64,000 nucleotides of DNA from Candidatus Dormiibacter spiritus (GTDB lineage: Bacteria; Chloroflexota; Dormibacteria; Dormibacterales; Dormibacteraceae), in NCBI GenBank assembly GCA_003244185.1, contig QHBT01000009.1:1-64000 (forward strand). The letters run 5' to 3'. Positions 9,232 through 18,250 of the stretch are shown here, in pieces. The notes under the pieces were generated by a model. The model was not told where the DNA came from and ran no database searches. It worked only from the letters and a program-made list of their open reading frames with translations. The number at the start of each line of letters is the position of its first letter. Within the stretch, counting starts at the first letter, position 1. The position numbers and the translations under genes were made by a program.

Positions 9232-10077
9232 TCAGGCGGTGAAGAGCGGGATGCCGCCGGCGATCTCCAGCGCCGCCCCGGTTATGTAACCCGCCTCTTC
9301 GCTGCAGAGAAACGCGATTGCGGCGGCGACCTCCGACGGCTCGCCGAAGCGCTTCATCACTGTGCGGTTCCGGAAGCGCTCGTAGAGCGGGTTCACGGCA
9401 GCCGCCGCGCTGCCCGCCTCGCTGAGGATGATGCCTGGCACCACTGCGTTGGCGGTGATGCCATGCCTGCCGCCCTCCAGCGCCGCCGTGCGGGCCAGCC
9501 CGATCAGCCCAGCTTTGGTGGCGGCGTAACTGGCCTGTCCGAAGCCGCCCATGGTGCCGGCCACGCTGGACATGTAGATGATCCGGCCCCAACCGCGTTC
9601 GACCAGGTGTGGCCAAACCTCCTTGGTGCAGTTGAAAGCCCCTGTCAAGTTGACGGCGATGTCGCGGTCCCAGAGCGCGTAGTCCTGCTGCGGAATCTGC
9701 GCTGTGTGGTCAAGCGTGGCGGCGTTGTTGATCAGAATGTCGATGCCGCCGAACTGCACTCTCACCTGAGCGAACACCTCCCGCACCTGTTCGCGGTTGG
9801 TCACGTCCATCTTGACAGCCGTCGAGCGCCGGCCGAGAGAGCGGATCTCCTCGGCGGTGGCGTGGGAATGCACCCAGCCCTGGCTGGCAGCAACCTGGGC
9901 CAGCACGCTGTTGGCGCCTTCGGCGGTGATTGCCAGCTGCGGATCGTCCTCCAGCAGGATGTCGGTGATGACCACGTCGGCTCCCTGCCGGGCAAGGGTG
10001 AGGGCGTCCTCCCGGCCCAAACCGCGAGAAGCGCCAGTAACTACAGCGACCCGACCGCTGAGATCAAACATCGCCAC
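9232..10077 (-). CDS. Short-chain dehydrogenase/reductase
   Basis: A 281-residue classical SDR. It has the cofactor motif TGASRGLG, NNAA after strand 4, the catalytic Ser in IYMSSVAG and the YAATK (YxxxK) pair, and ends with the ITGAALEIAGG motif common to 3-hydroxyacyl-type reductases. An insert after the first strand (about residues 40-80, DILLEDDPQLAITAEG) resembles the larger SDRs of the peroxisomal hydroxyacyl-CoA dehydrogenase type. By context it is likely the 3-hydroxyacyl-CoA dehydrogenase of the block, which is an inference. The start is at 10077; ATG two codons later is equally possible. Confidence 0.9.
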   Translation of the reverse strand: MAMFDLSGRVAVVTGASRGLGREDALTLARQGADVVITDILLEDDPQLAITAEGANSVLAQVAASQGWVHSHATAEEIRSLGRRSTAVKMDVTNREQVREVFAQVRVQFGGIDILINNAATLDHTAQIPQQDYALWDRDIAVNLTGAFNCTKEVWPHLVERGWGRIIYMSSVAGTMGGFGQASYAATKAGLIGLARTAALEGGRHGITANAVVPGIILSEAGSAAAAVNPLYERFRNRTVMKRFGEPSEVAAAIAFLCSEEAGYITGAALEIAGGIPLFTA

Positions 10078-10095
10078 CGCCGTCTTCGACCCGCC

Positions 10096-11307
10096 TCAAT
10101 CGTTGAGCCGGATGGTGGCCCGCTGGCCGCTGATGGCGCGAGCGATCACCAGGCGCTGGATCTCGGCAGTGCCCTCCCAGATCTGGTAGATCTTCGCATC
10201 CCTCATCCACTTCTCGACCGGATACTCCTTGATGTAGCCGTAGCCGCCGAGCACCTGGATCGCGTCGACTGTCACCTGCATCGCCACGTCGGCCGCGAAG
10301 AGCTTGGCCATCGAGCCCTCCGCCCGCTCGAAGGGCCTCCGGTTGACTGCCATCCAGCCGGCGCGCCAGATGAGCAGCCGGGCGGCGTCGATGCTGGTCG
10401 CCATGTCGGCGAGCTTGAAGCCGATGGCCTCGTGCTGAACCAGGGGCCGGCCGAACTGGTGTCGCTCGCAGGCGTAGTCAAGCGCAAACTCGTAGGCCGC
10501 CCGAGCGATGCCAAGCGCCCCCGCCGCCACACCCGGTCGGGTCGCCTCCAGGGTGGTCAGCGCCCCCAGCGCGCCGGGGCCGGCAGCATCGCTCTCCGGC
10601 TCACCGCCCAGGCGGTGGTCCTCCGGCACGAAGCACTCCTCCAAGATGAGCTGGGCCGTGTGGCTGGCCCGAACGCCGAGCTTCTGCTCTTTGCGCCCCA
10701 TGACGAGGCCTGAGGTGTCCTTTTCGACTAGGAAGGCAGCTATGCCGCCGGGCCCGGCGGCCGGATTGGTGTTGGCGAAGATCACGTGGTAGTCGGCGAT
10801 GCCGCCGTTGGTGCAGAACTGTTTGGTGCCTCTCAGCACATAGCCGGGCTCGCCGCGCTCTACGGTGCGCCGGGCGGTTGCTTTCAAGGCCAGCGCATCG
10901 GAGCCCGAATCAGGCTCCGTCAGACCCAGGCCGCCCAGCACCAGCCGCCCGGGATCGGTGAACTGCGGCAGCCAGCGACGCTTCTGCTCCTCATTGCCCA
11001 TGGAGCGGATCCCTGCGATCGCGAGCCCCATGCTTTGGATGCAGACACCTATGCCTGCGCAGCCCCAGTGCAGCTCCTCGTTGAGGATCAGCTCAGTCAG
11101 GAAGTCGAGGCCCTGGCCGCCGTACTCCTCAGGCAGAAAGGCGGCTGGACTGAGTCCCAATCGGTGGGCCTTGCGGACCACCTCGTAGGGGAATTCCTCG
11201 CTCTCGTCGTAGCGTGCCGCCACGGGCCGGATCTCCTTCTCGGCGAAGGTGTGAGCGAGCTGCCGGATCTCCTCCTGCTCGGGGCTAAGGGAAAAGTCGA
11301 GGGGCAT
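10096..11307 (-). CDS. Acyl-CoA dehydrogenase
   Basis: A 403-residue flavoprotein of the acyl-CoA dehydrogenase family, all three domains present. Recognisable elements are GLTEPDSGSDA (FAD/acyl contact loop), HQFGRPLVQHEAIGFKLADM (helical domain), IQVLGGYGYIKEYPVEKWMRD and the catalytic-base region IWEGTAEIQRL, whose Glu is the expected base of short/medium-chain enzymes. It oxidises acyl-CoA to the 2-enoyl-CoA that the neighbouring hydratases would use. It is 18 bp upstream of the SDR gene. Confidence 0.95.
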   Translation of the reverse strand: MPLDFSLSPEQEEIRQLAHTFAEKEIRPVAARYDESEEFPYEVVRKAHRLGLSPAAFLPEEYGGQGLDFLTELILNEELHWGCAGIGVCIQSMGLAIAGIRSMGNEEQKRRWLPQFTDPGRLVLGGLGLTEPDSGSDALALKATARRTVERGEPGYVLRGTKQFCTNGGIADYHVIFANTNPAAGPGGIAAFLVEKDTSGLVMGRKEQKLGVRASHTAQLILEECFVPEDHRLGGEPESDAAGPGALGALTTLEATRPGVAAGALGIARAAYEFALDYACERHQFGRPLVQHEAIGFKLADMATSIDAARLLIWRAGWMAVNRRPFERAEGSMAKLFAADVAMQVTVDAIQVLGGYGYIKEYPVEKWMRDAKIYQIWEGTAEIQRLVIARAISGQRATIRLND

Positions 11308-11380
11308 TTGATTCTCCTTCGGTCGCGCTTCGGGAGAGAGTGCAGGCGATGACGCGCGTCACGTCTTTCGCGGCAGTCTC

Positions 11381-11734
11381 TTACTCCTCGTGGTACTCGG
11401 CGATCGCCTTCGAGAGGACCGCTTCACCGTTCTGATTGACCGCCGACAGTTTGAGGCCGCCCGCCACCGGATCGGCGCTGTAGGTGATCTCATCCCCAGG
11501 TCGGACCATGCCGGCGAAGCGGCAGGACAGCCGCCGGATGCGCCGCGGATCGCCCGCCTCGGCCACCGCCACACTGGCCAGCTGACCCATCTGCAGCATG
11601 CCGTGCGCGATCACGCCGGGCAGCCCCACCGAATGGGCGAACGTCTCGTCCAGGTGGATCGGATTGTGATCGCCGGAGGCTTCAGCGTAGGCGTTGATCT
11701 GGTGCCGCGTGACAGTCACCTTGCGCTGGCTCAT
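11381..11734 (-). CDS. MaoC-like hot-dog dehydratase (R-hydratase half)
   Basis: A 117-residue single hot-dog domain with the hydratase-2 signature: YAEASGDHNPIHLDETFAH supplies the catalytic Asp and His, and GLPGVIAHGMLQMG is the conserved central helix. The ATG at 11734 overlaps the stop of the preceding gene by 4 bp (ATGA). The preceding gene encodes the non-catalytic MaoC N-terminal half, so the two probably form a heterodimer like HadA/HadB, hydrating or dehydrating acyl-CoA or acyl-ACP substrates. Pairing is inferred from gene order. Confidence 0.88.
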   Translation of the reverse strand: MSQRKVTVTRHQINAYAEASGDHNPIHLDETFAHSVGLPGVIAHGMLQMGQLASVAVAEAGDPRRIRRLSCRFAGMVRPGDEITYSADPVAGGLKLSAVNQNGEAVLSKAIAEYHEE

Positions 11735-12114
11735 GGCTGCCTGCCCCGGATGATGAAGAGGGCCTTCGACCGGCAGAACAACTCGCCCCGGCCGCTGGCG
11801 GTCGTCTCGAAGCCAAGGAAGCGCATACCGCGTCGATGCTGATCGGAGACTATTCGGCCCTGGGCGATCACTGTTTCGCCCACCTCCGGATGGCGGCTCC
11901 ACTCGAACTCCTGCTCGGCATGGAGGAGATTGGCCACGTCCACAGCTGCCTCCGCGTCTTGGAACAGCTGGGGCGCAGTGGCGAACAACCCGTACACGGC
12001 GGCGAATGTGGGCGGAACTCCCTGCGCCGGGTCCGCGCCAACCGCCCGGGCAAATGCCTCGACACGCTCGCGCTCGATGGTAAGTTCGACCGGCGGGTAC
12101 TCCCGGCCGATCAG
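11731..12114 (-). CDS. MaoC N-terminal-type (FAS1_DH-like) hydratase partner, apparent CTG start
   Basis: A 127-residue protein. The N-terminal segment LIGREYPPVELTIERERVEA and the later HAEQEFEWSRHPEVGETV match the MaoC_dehydrat_N family (HadA-type subunit). The homologous N-terminus is open all the way back to CTG 12114, but no ATG, GTG or TTG codon is available before GTG 11997, which would remove ~39 conserved residues. CTG 12114 overlaps the upstream stop as CTGA and has GGGAG eight bases before it, so I infer CTG initiation. It pairs with the MaoC-like gene downstream. Confidence 0.75.
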   Translation of the reverse strand: MIGREYPPVELTIERERVEAFARAVGADPAQGVPPTFAAVYGLFATAPQLFQDAEAAVDVANLLHAEQEFEWSRHPEVGETVIAQGRIVSDQHRRGMRFLGFETTASGRGELFCRSKALFIIRGRQP

Positions 12115-12308
12115 TGGTGGAACTCCCGCGACCGCGCCATCGCCTCCAGATCGCGCTGCTTCCGCTCCGCCTGCTCGCGGTCTGGGAAGAAGAGGAAGTG
12201 TCCGCGTCCATGGACGTAATAGCCGCCTCCCTGGTCGCGGGTCACCTTCACCTGCGCCAGTTCCGCGTCGTAGACCTGGCCCGAGGCGGACACCTTGAGA
12301 AGCGTCAT
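12111..12308 (-). CDS. Small basic hypothetical protein (65 aa)
   Basis: A 65-residue protein with no recognised domain: an N-terminal beta-rich part (LLKVSASGQVYDAELAQVKV), an aromatic stretch (GGGYYVHGRGHFLFF) and a charged helical tail (DREQAERKQRDLEAMARS). ATG 12308 overlaps the TgpA-like stop by 4 bp (ATGA), and its own stop overlaps the CTG start of the MaoC-type gene. The coupling on both sides supports it as a real gene despite its size. The open frame continues to 12383 but only inside the transglutaminase gene. Confidence 0.6.
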   Translation of the reverse strand: MTLLKVSASGQVYDAELAQVKVTRDQGGGYYVHGRGHFLFFPDREQAERKQRDLEAMARSREFHH

Positions 12309-14680
12309 GCCGAGTAGGCTACTCGCCGCCGCGTCAATCTGTCCTTGAGCCGCCGCAAGAGAAGTGGCCGCAGCTCGAGCCATGCCTCCAACGCAGCGTC
12401 CTCGGCGGCTTCCGCCAGCTGCCGCGGGGCGTAGGCGGCCAGCGTGAACCGATCGGCGAGCCGGCCGGCTGGGCCGGCCGCTTCGGGCATCTCCCGAGCC
12501 AGCCGCCGGCCGAACTCGAGAGGCGTTTCACCAGGGGAACCGCGGATGCCTGCCAGCGCCGCCAGCCGCCGCGTGCGGGACCAGGCGCCGTCGGCAGTCC
12601 CCGGCCGCAGATAGCGCGACAGGAAGAGTAAGCCCAAGCCCAGGACCAGGGCCAGCAGCAGCAGCAAGAGCGGTGAGGCTGCTGGCAGCCGTGCGGCGGC
12701 GCCGGCCTCCGTGCCTGCCACGCCGTTCAGATTGGGGTCCCCAAGCAGTCCCTGGGGAACCCGCGGGGTGGCACCGACGCCATTGCCCGCGCCCACGGCG
12801 TTGGGATCGCAAGCGATCGAACCAGGCGCGCAGCCGGCGCCGGCGCCGGCCCGCTGGATCGGGAAGTACTGGCCGTCCGACGTCGGCTCGAAGGGGATCC
12901 AGCCGTAACTGGGGAAGTACACCTCGACCCAGGTGTGCGCGTCTGATTCCTTCACCACGAAGCGATCGAGCTTCTCGTCATAGGTGCCAGGTCCGTAGCC
13001 GTTGACCAATCGGGTGGGCAGGCCGAGGGCGCGCAGCATGTCGCCCATGGCGCTCGCGAAGTACTCGCAGTAGCCCTGCTTGCCAGTGAACAGGAAGTAG
13101 TCCAGCGGGTCATCGGTGCCCGGCGATGGCGGGCTCAGCGTGTAGGTGTAGGTGCTGCGCAGGTAGGTCTCGATAGCCTGCGCCTGGTCATACGGGTTCG
13201 TCTTGCCAGCCGTCACCTGTTGGGCCAGCTGCGCGATGCGCTGCGCCACCTCGGGGGGCCTGTAACCCTGCGTGGCGGGGCTCGCTGACTGACCCGGTCG
13301 GTAGGCGTTGGAGAAGGCCCGGTACGCTTCCAGCCAGGCAGGATAGTCGGTGCCGGCGGCGCGCAGCTGATCCTCGCCGGCCGTCGAGTAGGAGGTGTTC
13401 ACGTGGTAGCTGCCGGAGCTGCTTTGGCCACGTGCGCCGGAGAGACGGTCGAGTGTGTAGAGGCCACTGGTCGGCACGGGCTGGCCGTAGGCCCGGCTGG
13501 ACCGGGCCAGCGCCGCCCGGTCGAGCTTCTGCAGCTGACCTGTGTAGAAGATGACGTCCTGAGCCGCGCCAGGTGGCTTCAGCATCTGGATCGTCTCGCC
13601 AGCCTGCGCCTGCTGTTGGTAGCTCTCGGCGTAGGAAATCGCAGTGTTTCTCGGGATTGGCACCGGCGGCTCGACTATGTCGTTGTATTTCCACTCAGGA
13701 CCGGTGGGGCCGCGGCCGGTCCGGGTCAGGTTAAGACCACGGAAGTAGGCAGGACCGCCGTAAGCGCTGTCGAACTTGTAGGTGAAGACCACCCCGCTGG
13801 TGCGCTGGATGGGTCCGCCCATCCTAACGTCGGTCGTGAATCCTATCGAGTTCCCGGTGGCGCCGCCCGCTCCGAGCGGGACCGGATGGTTCAAGCGTTC
13901 CTGCAGGTCCGCCCAACCGCGAAAGGCTGAGTTCTGGAAGTCGATGGTGCGATCTGTGGTGGAGAGCGGAGGCAGGAACAGACCCAGCAGCACAAGTCCC
14001 ACCAGCACCAGCACCCCGCTTTCCCAGAAGTCCCAGCGGGCGTCACCGCTGAGGCGCACCTGCCGCCGTCCGGCCGATTCCAGCGAGCGCTGGTAGGTGG
14101 TCCAGAGCAGCAGGCTCAGCGTCAGGATCAGAAAGCTGAGGACGTAACCGTTCTGCTGGTCGGGAAAGTTGAGCAGGTTCCCGGCGAAGACGACAGCCCC
14201 CGGCGCCACGCCGAGCAGCGGCTGCTGCCAGCGCAGCGAGCACCAGGCGAGCCAGCCGCCGATCAGCCAGAAGCCCAGGTTCAGCAGGTAGAGGTAGGAG
14301 ACGTTGTCGAGCGCCGCATCTCCGCTGAGCACCCGCGGCCACCAGGCGCGGGCCAGCCCGAGTAGATCACCTGGGTCGGTCGGATGGGAGCGGACCAGGG
14401 CGCCGTGGCTGGCCCACACGGCGACGACTGGAGCAGCGAGCAGGCCGAAAAGGAGTACCACGCCGGCCGGCAGCGGCCGGATCAGCGCCGTGAGCCCGAA
14501 GAGCAGTGCGGCGACCAGCGCGACCAGCGTGAGAGAGCTCGAGTCCGGCACCCAGTTGGCTGTCACCGTCGAGTTGGCCAGAGCCAGCGTCAGCAGGACG
14601 ACCAGGCAGGCAGTGATCCAGGTGCCGCGCGGCAGCTGGACCGTGCCCCTGACGCGTTCAGACCAGACGGACTGCATCAC
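12305..14680 (-). CDS. TgpA-like membrane transglutaminase-core protein
   Basis: A 791-residue protein with a DUF3488-type N-terminal block of five to six membrane helices (to about residue 225), an extracytoplasmic transglutaminase core, and a C-terminal helix followed by a cytoplasmic DUF4129-like tail. The catalytic triad is visible: Cys in GKQGYCEYFASAM, His in DAHTWVEVYFP and Asp/Glu in WIPFEPTSDG. The family is routinely encoded after DUF58 and MoxR genes, as here; its substrate is unknown in most organisms. The start (GTG 14680 or ATG 14677) overlaps the DUF58 gene by about 20 bp. Confidence 0.9.
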   Translation of the reverse strand: MMQSVWSERVRGTVQLPRGTWITACLVVLLTLALANSTVTANWVPDSSSLTLVALVAALLFGLTALIRPLPAGVVLLFGLLAAPVVAVWASHGALVRSHPTDPGDLLGLARAWWPRVLSGDAALDNVSYLYLLNLGFWLIGGWLAWCSLRWQQPLLGVAPGAVVFAGNLLNFPDQQNGYVLSFLILTLSLLLWTTYQRSLESAGRRQVRLSGDARWDFWESGVLVLVGLVLLGLFLPPLSTTDRTIDFQNSAFRGWADLQERLNHPVPLGAGGATGNSIGFTTDVRMGGPIQRTSGVVFTYKFDSAYGGPAYFRGLNLTRTGRGPTGPEWKYNDIVEPPVPIPRNTAISYAESYQQQAQAGETIQMLKPPGAAQDVIFYTGQLQKLDRAALARSSRAYGQPVPTSGLYTLDRLSGARGQSSSGSYHVNTSYSTAGEDQLRAAGTDYPAWLEAYRAFSNAYRPGQSASPATQGYRPPEVAQRIAQLAQQVTAGKTNPYDQAQAIETYLRSTYTYTLSPPSPGTDDPLDYFLFTGKQGYCEYFASAMGDMLRALGLPTRLVNGYGPGTYDEKLDRFVVKESDAHTWVEVYFPSYGWIPFEPTSDGQYFPIQRAGAGAGCAPGSIACDPNAVGAGNGVGATPRVPQGLLGDPNLNGVAGTEAGAAARLPAASPLLLLLLALVLGLGLLFLSRYLRPGTADGAWSRTRRLAALAGIRGSPGETPLEFGRRLAREMPEAAGPAGRLADRFTLAAYAPRQLAEAAEDAALEAWLELRPLLLRRLKDRLTRRRVAYSA

Positions 14681-15848
14681 GCGTGCTCACCAGGCGGGAG
14701 AAGTCGTCGCCCCGGCGCACCACGTAGAGCTCGGTCTCGGAGCCAAGATCAAAACTCAGGTTGCTGCCGGCGGCGCCGAAGCTGCAGGCGTCCAGGTAGA
14801 AGACTATCAACGCAGCGCCCGGCGCTCTGACGCTCTGCAGGCTGCCGAGCCAGGCCGGATCGGCGCTGGGTGTGATGACCGCCACCGCCCGTCGGGGGAG
14901 CCGGCGCAGCTTCTCCCAGACGCTGGCGCGGGCCAGCGGCAGACTCCCGTCCGCTCCGCAGAGTGCGAAATAGTCAAGCAGCGCCCGGTCCTTCCGGCCG
15001 GTGCGGCTGGGCTCGATCAGCGTCCCCCGATCGTCGGTGGCGATCAGGCCCACCTGGCGCCCGTTCTCCTGCACCTGGACGCAGAGGGAAGCCGCCAGGC
15101 TGACGGCGTATTCAAGCGTCGACTCCAGACCTTCGCCATGGTGGACGCTGCCTTCCAGGTCCAGCACCACCCAGACGTCGGCTGTAAGCGGCTGCTCGAA
15201 AGTCTTGCTCATGAGCTGGCCGTGCTTGTGGCTGAGCGGCCAGTGGATGCGGCCGAAAGAGTCGCCGGCCACGTAGTCGCGAACACCTGAGCTCTCCGGC
15301 GGATAGTCGGACCAGTTGCCTGTCCGGGGCGCGATGCCGGCATGCTGGCTGGCCGGCACCACCAACTCGGGCAGGGGCCAGATGCGCGGGTAGACGAGGG
15401 CTTCGTTGAGGGCCTCCACCCGAACCTGGCGGCGGAACAAGCCAAAGGGCTCGCTCACCACGACCTGGGTGGGGCCGAAACGCACCCGGCCGCGCTGCTT
15501 ATAGACTCCTTGGCTGGTCCAGAGAACCGGCCTCTTGCCCAGCGAAACCACCCGACCTGGCTGGTAGTCGCGCAGGCCGCTCAGGTCCTGCACCTCGACC
15601 CAGGGCGCAGGCAGGCGGCTCTGCTTCCGCACGCTGAACGTCTCCTCGAAGGGCTCTCCCACGCTCGAGCGGCCGGCATCGAGCGAGCGCTGAAGGTGGA
15701 CTCCGCGGGCCACCAGCCGGGGCCACGCCCAAGCCAGGAGGAGCAGGCCGCCCAGGGCGTACGCCACAGCGAAAGCGGGCCTGATGGCAGTGAGGTAGGA
15801 GAGGAACAGAAGCACGCCGATCCCGGCCGCCAGAAGCACCCGGGTCAT
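14658..15848 (-). CDS. DUF58 domain protein
   Basis: A 396-residue protein with two N-terminal helices (residues 5-40) and a DUF58 region around SSGVRDYVAGDSFGRIHWPL, the family signature. A VWA-like fold follows (ADVWVVLDLEGSVHHGEG). DUF58 proteins act with MoxR ATPases and transglutaminases in an undefined assembly or chaperone-like role at the membrane. It is encoded between these two partners, with a 90-bp gap from MoxR and a ~20-bp overlap with the transglutaminase gene. Confidence 0.9.
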   Translation of the reverse strand: MTRVLLAAGIGVLLFLSYLTAIRPAFAVAYALGGLLLLAWAWPRLVARGVHLQRSLDAGRSSVGEPFEETFSVRKQSRLPAPWVEVQDLSGLRDYQPGRVVSLGKRPVLWTSQGVYKQRGRVRFGPTQVVVSEPFGLFRRQVRVEALNEALVYPRIWPLPELVVPASQHAGIAPRTGNWSDYPPESSGVRDYVAGDSFGRIHWPLSHKHGQLMSKTFEQPLTADVWVVLDLEGSVHHGEGLESTLEYAVSLAASLCVQVQENGRQVGLIATDDRGTLIEPSRTGRKDRALLDYFALCGADGSLPLARASVWEKLRRLPRRAVAVITPSADPAWLGSLQSVRAPGAALIVFYLDACSFGAAGSNLSFDLGSETELYVVRRGDDFSRLVSTRDAVRLV

Positions 15849-15938
15849 CGGCCGCCCCTCCCCGCCAGCCGACCCGATGACATCTCCTGGCGTCCCTAGT
15901 CGTGCGGCCGGTAAACCGTTGACATCAGCGCCGGCCGG

Positions 15939-16943
15939 TCATGATTCGTAGGCCAGCTGGGGCACCGGTTCGTGCTCCAGCAGCTGGCTCAGGATTCGGC
16001 TCGCCGAGCTGCCCTGCATCTCCGCGTTGGGCCGGAGGATGATGCGGTGTCCCAGGATGGGCTCAGCCAGCGCCTTCACATCATCTGGCAGGACGAAGGA
16101 CCGGCCGAGAACCGCCGCCCTGGCCTGAACTCCGTGAAAGAGGTTCAGCGTGCCTCGGGTGCTGGCTCCCAGCGCGATTTCGCGATGGCTGCGGGTTTTC
16201 TGCACCAGCCGGGCGATGTACTGCTTCAGTGCCGGCTTGACGTAGACCTGCCGGCAGTGACGCTGGGCATCGCGCAGCTCGTGGGGCGCGATGACAGGCT
16301 GCAGCTCATCGAAGGGAGACTCCACCTTGTCCTGGTCCAGCAGCTGCGTCTCCTGGTCGATGCTCAGATAGCCGAGCCGGACCTTCATGAAGAAGCGGTC
16401 GAGCTGGGCCTCAGGCAGGGGGAAGGTGCCTGAGTACTCGATGGGATTCTGGGTGGCCATGACCATGAACGGTCGTGGCAGCAGGTGAGTGTCGCCGTCG
16501 ACTGTCACCGTGTGCTCCTCCATCGCCTCGAGCAGGGCAGCCTGGGTCTTCGGTGTGGCACGGTTGATTTCGTCTGCCAGCAGCACCTGAGCAAAGACCG
16601 GGCCGGGCCGGAACTCAAAGTCATCCTGCTTCTGATTGAAGGCCCGGACGCCAGTCACATCGGAGGGCAGCAGGTCAGGGGTGAACTGGATGCGGCGGAA
16701 GCTGCAGTCCAGCGAGCGAGCCAGCGCCTTCGCCAGCATCGTCTTTCCCACACCCGGCACGTCCTCAATCAGGAGGTGGCCCTGACAGAGCAAGGTGACG
16801 AGACACTGGCGGACCTCGTCGTCCTTGCCGACGATGGCACGGCCCACATTTGCCAGGACCGCTTCGGCGACTTGCTGGACGTCGTCGAACGCGGCGGCGT
16901 CTCTCAACGCACTCTGACCGTGGCGGGTCGGCAGCGAGCGCAC
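15939..16943 (-). CDS. MoxR-family AAA+ ATPase
   Basis: A 334-residue AAA+ ATPase with Walker A GVGKTMLAKALA, Walker B VLLADEINRATPKTQAALLEAM (catalytic Glu present), sensor 1 MATQNPIEYSGTFPLPEAQ and the MoxR-specific hallmark LDRFFMKVRLGY. It is the promoter-proximal gene of a MoxR-DUF58-transglutaminase unit that continues into the acyl-CoA genes. A perfect TATAAT lies 33 bp upstream. Confidence 0.95.
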   Translation of the reverse strand: MRSLPTRHGQSALRDAAAFDDVQQVAEAVLANVGRAIVGKDDEVRQCLVTLLCQGHLLIEDVPGVGKTMLAKALARSLDCSFRRIQFTPDLLPSDVTGVRAFNQKQDDFEFRPGPVFAQVLLADEINRATPKTQAALLEAMEEHTVTVDGDTHLLPRPFMVMATQNPIEYSGTFPLPEAQLDRFFMKVRLGYLSIDQETQLLDQDKVESPFDELQPVIAPHELRDAQRHCRQVYVKPALKQYIARLVQKTRSHREIALGASTRGTLNLFHGVQARAAVLGRSFVLPDDVKALAEPILGHRIILRPNAEMQGSSASRILSQLLEHEPVPQLAYES

Positions 16944-16962
16944 TGGCTAAAGCTCGGCATCT

Positions 16963-16990
16963 CTCCGGTCTCGGGATTATAGAACCGGAG
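16963..16990 (-). promoter_or_regulatory. Probable promoter -10 for moxR inside an inverted repeat
   Basis: On the minus strand the sequence TATAAT (plus coordinates 16976-16981) sits 33 bp before the MoxR start codon. It is enclosed by a 7-bp perfect inverted repeat, CTCCGGT at 16963-16969 and ACCGGAG at 16984-16990. No good -35 is visible at the right spacing, so an activator or an extended element may compensate. The repeat arms could be an operator. Confidence 0.45.
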
Positions 16991-17056
16991 CCGAAGCACC
17001 GCTTGGACTCGAACCGAAGAGTCGGAGACCTGGCAGGGTGAGAAGTCCTGGCGGGC

Positions 17057-17086
17057 TTGACTTCCCAGTCGGGGATTGGGTAGGGT
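17057..17086 (+). promoter_or_regulatory. Possible sigma-70-type promoter of the LysM-CHAP gene
   Basis: TTGACT at 17057-17062 and TAGGGT at 17081-17086 are separated by 18 bp and lie ~58 bp upstream of the TTG start at 17144. The -35 matches consensus at five of six positions; the -10 is weaker. Confidence 0.4.
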
Positions 17087-17143
17087 GACTCCCGACAAGC
17101 AATGTCCCGCGGTAAGGGGCAAATTTCGGGGGTAGCTCGGTAG

Positions 17144-18067
17144 TTGGCGGTAATCAGTCGATTCTTCGCGCACGCCATCGTTCTGGTGATCGCGATCTCA
17201 TTGGCAGGTTACGCGACTGTGAACCAGGATTTCCGGTCCAGCGCGAACCTGCGGCTCGGCGTGGTCAACGCCCAGGGCCTGGCGCTGGGCGAGGGCGGCC
17301 AGAGCGGCAGCGTCGAGCTCGGCCGCTCGGGCACCATCGTGAAGCCGGCGGGCCTTCCCAACGGTCCGGAGCTGCAGCACCAGCCGATCCGCTACACGGC
17401 GAAAGACGGCGACGACATCTACTCGGTCGCCAAGCGGTTTCAGGTTTCCAGCAACGAGATCCGCTGGTCCAACCCGACGCTGCTGGCCAAGAGCGACAGG
17501 ATTGCCGGGGGCGAGCAGCTGATCGTGCCCCCGCTGCACGGGGTGGTGGTCACCGTCAAAGCCGGCGACACCCTGAGCGACCTCGCTGCCCGTTATCACG
17601 CCTCCGCCCAGGCCATCGCCGACTTCAACTACCTTCGGACCGCCGACCAGCTGCCGGCTGGCAACCAGCTGATCATCCCCGGTGGGATCGGCCCCCAACT
17701 CTGGCCTCGACGCTTCTCGGATGAGGCGCCCCACATGGGCACGTTCAGCAATTCGAAGTTCGTCTACGGCCAGTGCACCTGGTACGCCGCCAGCCGCCGC
17801 TACGTGCCGTGGACGGGTGACGCGCACGCCTGGTACGACAACGCGCGGGCGTTGGGCTATCCGGTGGGACAGACTCCTCAGCCGGGCGCTTTCATGATCA
17901 CCTGGGAAAGCGTCTATTACGGCCACGTTGCCTTTGTGGAACAGGTCAACGAGGACGGTTCCTTCCAGATCTCGGAGATGAACTACAAGGGCTGGAATGA
18001 GATCGACACCCGACTGCTGAGCCCCGCCGACTACAGCAAGGTCCACCTGATCGGCTTTATCTACTAG
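17144..18067 (+). CDS. Secreted LysM-CHAP peptidoglycan hydrolase
   Basis: A 307-residue exported protein. A hydrophobic N-terminus (about residues 5-22) is followed by two LysM repeats (KDGDDIYSVAKRFQVSSNEI and KAGDTLSDLAARYHASAQAI, about residues 85-180) that bind peptidoglycan. The C-terminal CHAP domain (about 200-307) has the nucleophile Cys near residue 211 in YGQCTWYAA and the catalytic His near 260 in YGHVAFVEQV. CHAP enzymes cleave peptide cross-bridges or the amide link. The start is a TTG. It is monocistronic and divergent from moxR. Confidence 0.9.
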   Translation: MAVISRFFAHAIVLVIAISLAGYATVNQDFRSSANLRLGVVNAQGLALGEGGQSGSVELGRSGTIVKPAGLPNGPELQHQPIRYTAKDGDDIYSVAKRFQVSSNEIRWSNPTLLAKSDRIAGGEQLIVPPLHGVVVTVKAGDTLSDLAARYHASAQAIADFNYLRTADQLPAGNQLIIPGGIGPQLWPRRFSDEAPHMGTFSNSKFVYGQCTWYAASRRYVPWTGDAHAWYDNARALGYPVGQTPQPGAFMITWESVYYGHVAFVEQVNEDGSFQISEMNYKGWNEIDTRLLSPADYSKVHLIGFIY

Positions 18068-18115
18068 TCCCTGTCCGTGTGGCCGCAGCTCGGGCTAGGC
18101 ACCCCGCCCAATGAT

Positions 18116-18250
18116 CTACAGGAACAACGCCGCGTGCTGCTCGAGCCAGGTCCGGTAACCGGTTGCCGGCCGGCCGAGCAGCTGTCCAACATCAGTCGTG
18201 ACCACATCAACGGTCCCGGCCTTCACGGCGGCGTAATTCGGGCGGTGAGG
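18116..18250 (-). pseudogene. C-terminal remnant of an NmrA-type NAD(P)-binding oxidoreductase
   Basis: Only the last ~43 codons survive: PNYAAVKAGTVDVVTTDVGQ, then LLGRPATGYRTWLEQHAALF and a TAG stop. This is the usual ending of NmrA-like oxidoreductases. The homology stops at about 18245, where it abuts a truncated AraC-family gene on the opposite strand. Such oxidoreductases are often divergent from a cupin-AraC regulator, so one internal deletion could have removed both 5' halves and the shared promoter. Confidence 0.6.

Noticed and set aside
16963-16990. Inverted repeat before moxR as a terminator
   Set aside because: It lies at the 5' side of both divergent genes and contains TATAAT, which fits a promoter/operator rather than a terminator.
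17086-17143. Possible c-di-AMP (ydaO-type) riboswitch before the LysM-CHAP gene
   Set aside because: Such riboswitches often precede wall hydrolases, but the space between promoter and start is only ~58 bp and the conserved ydaO blocks are absent.
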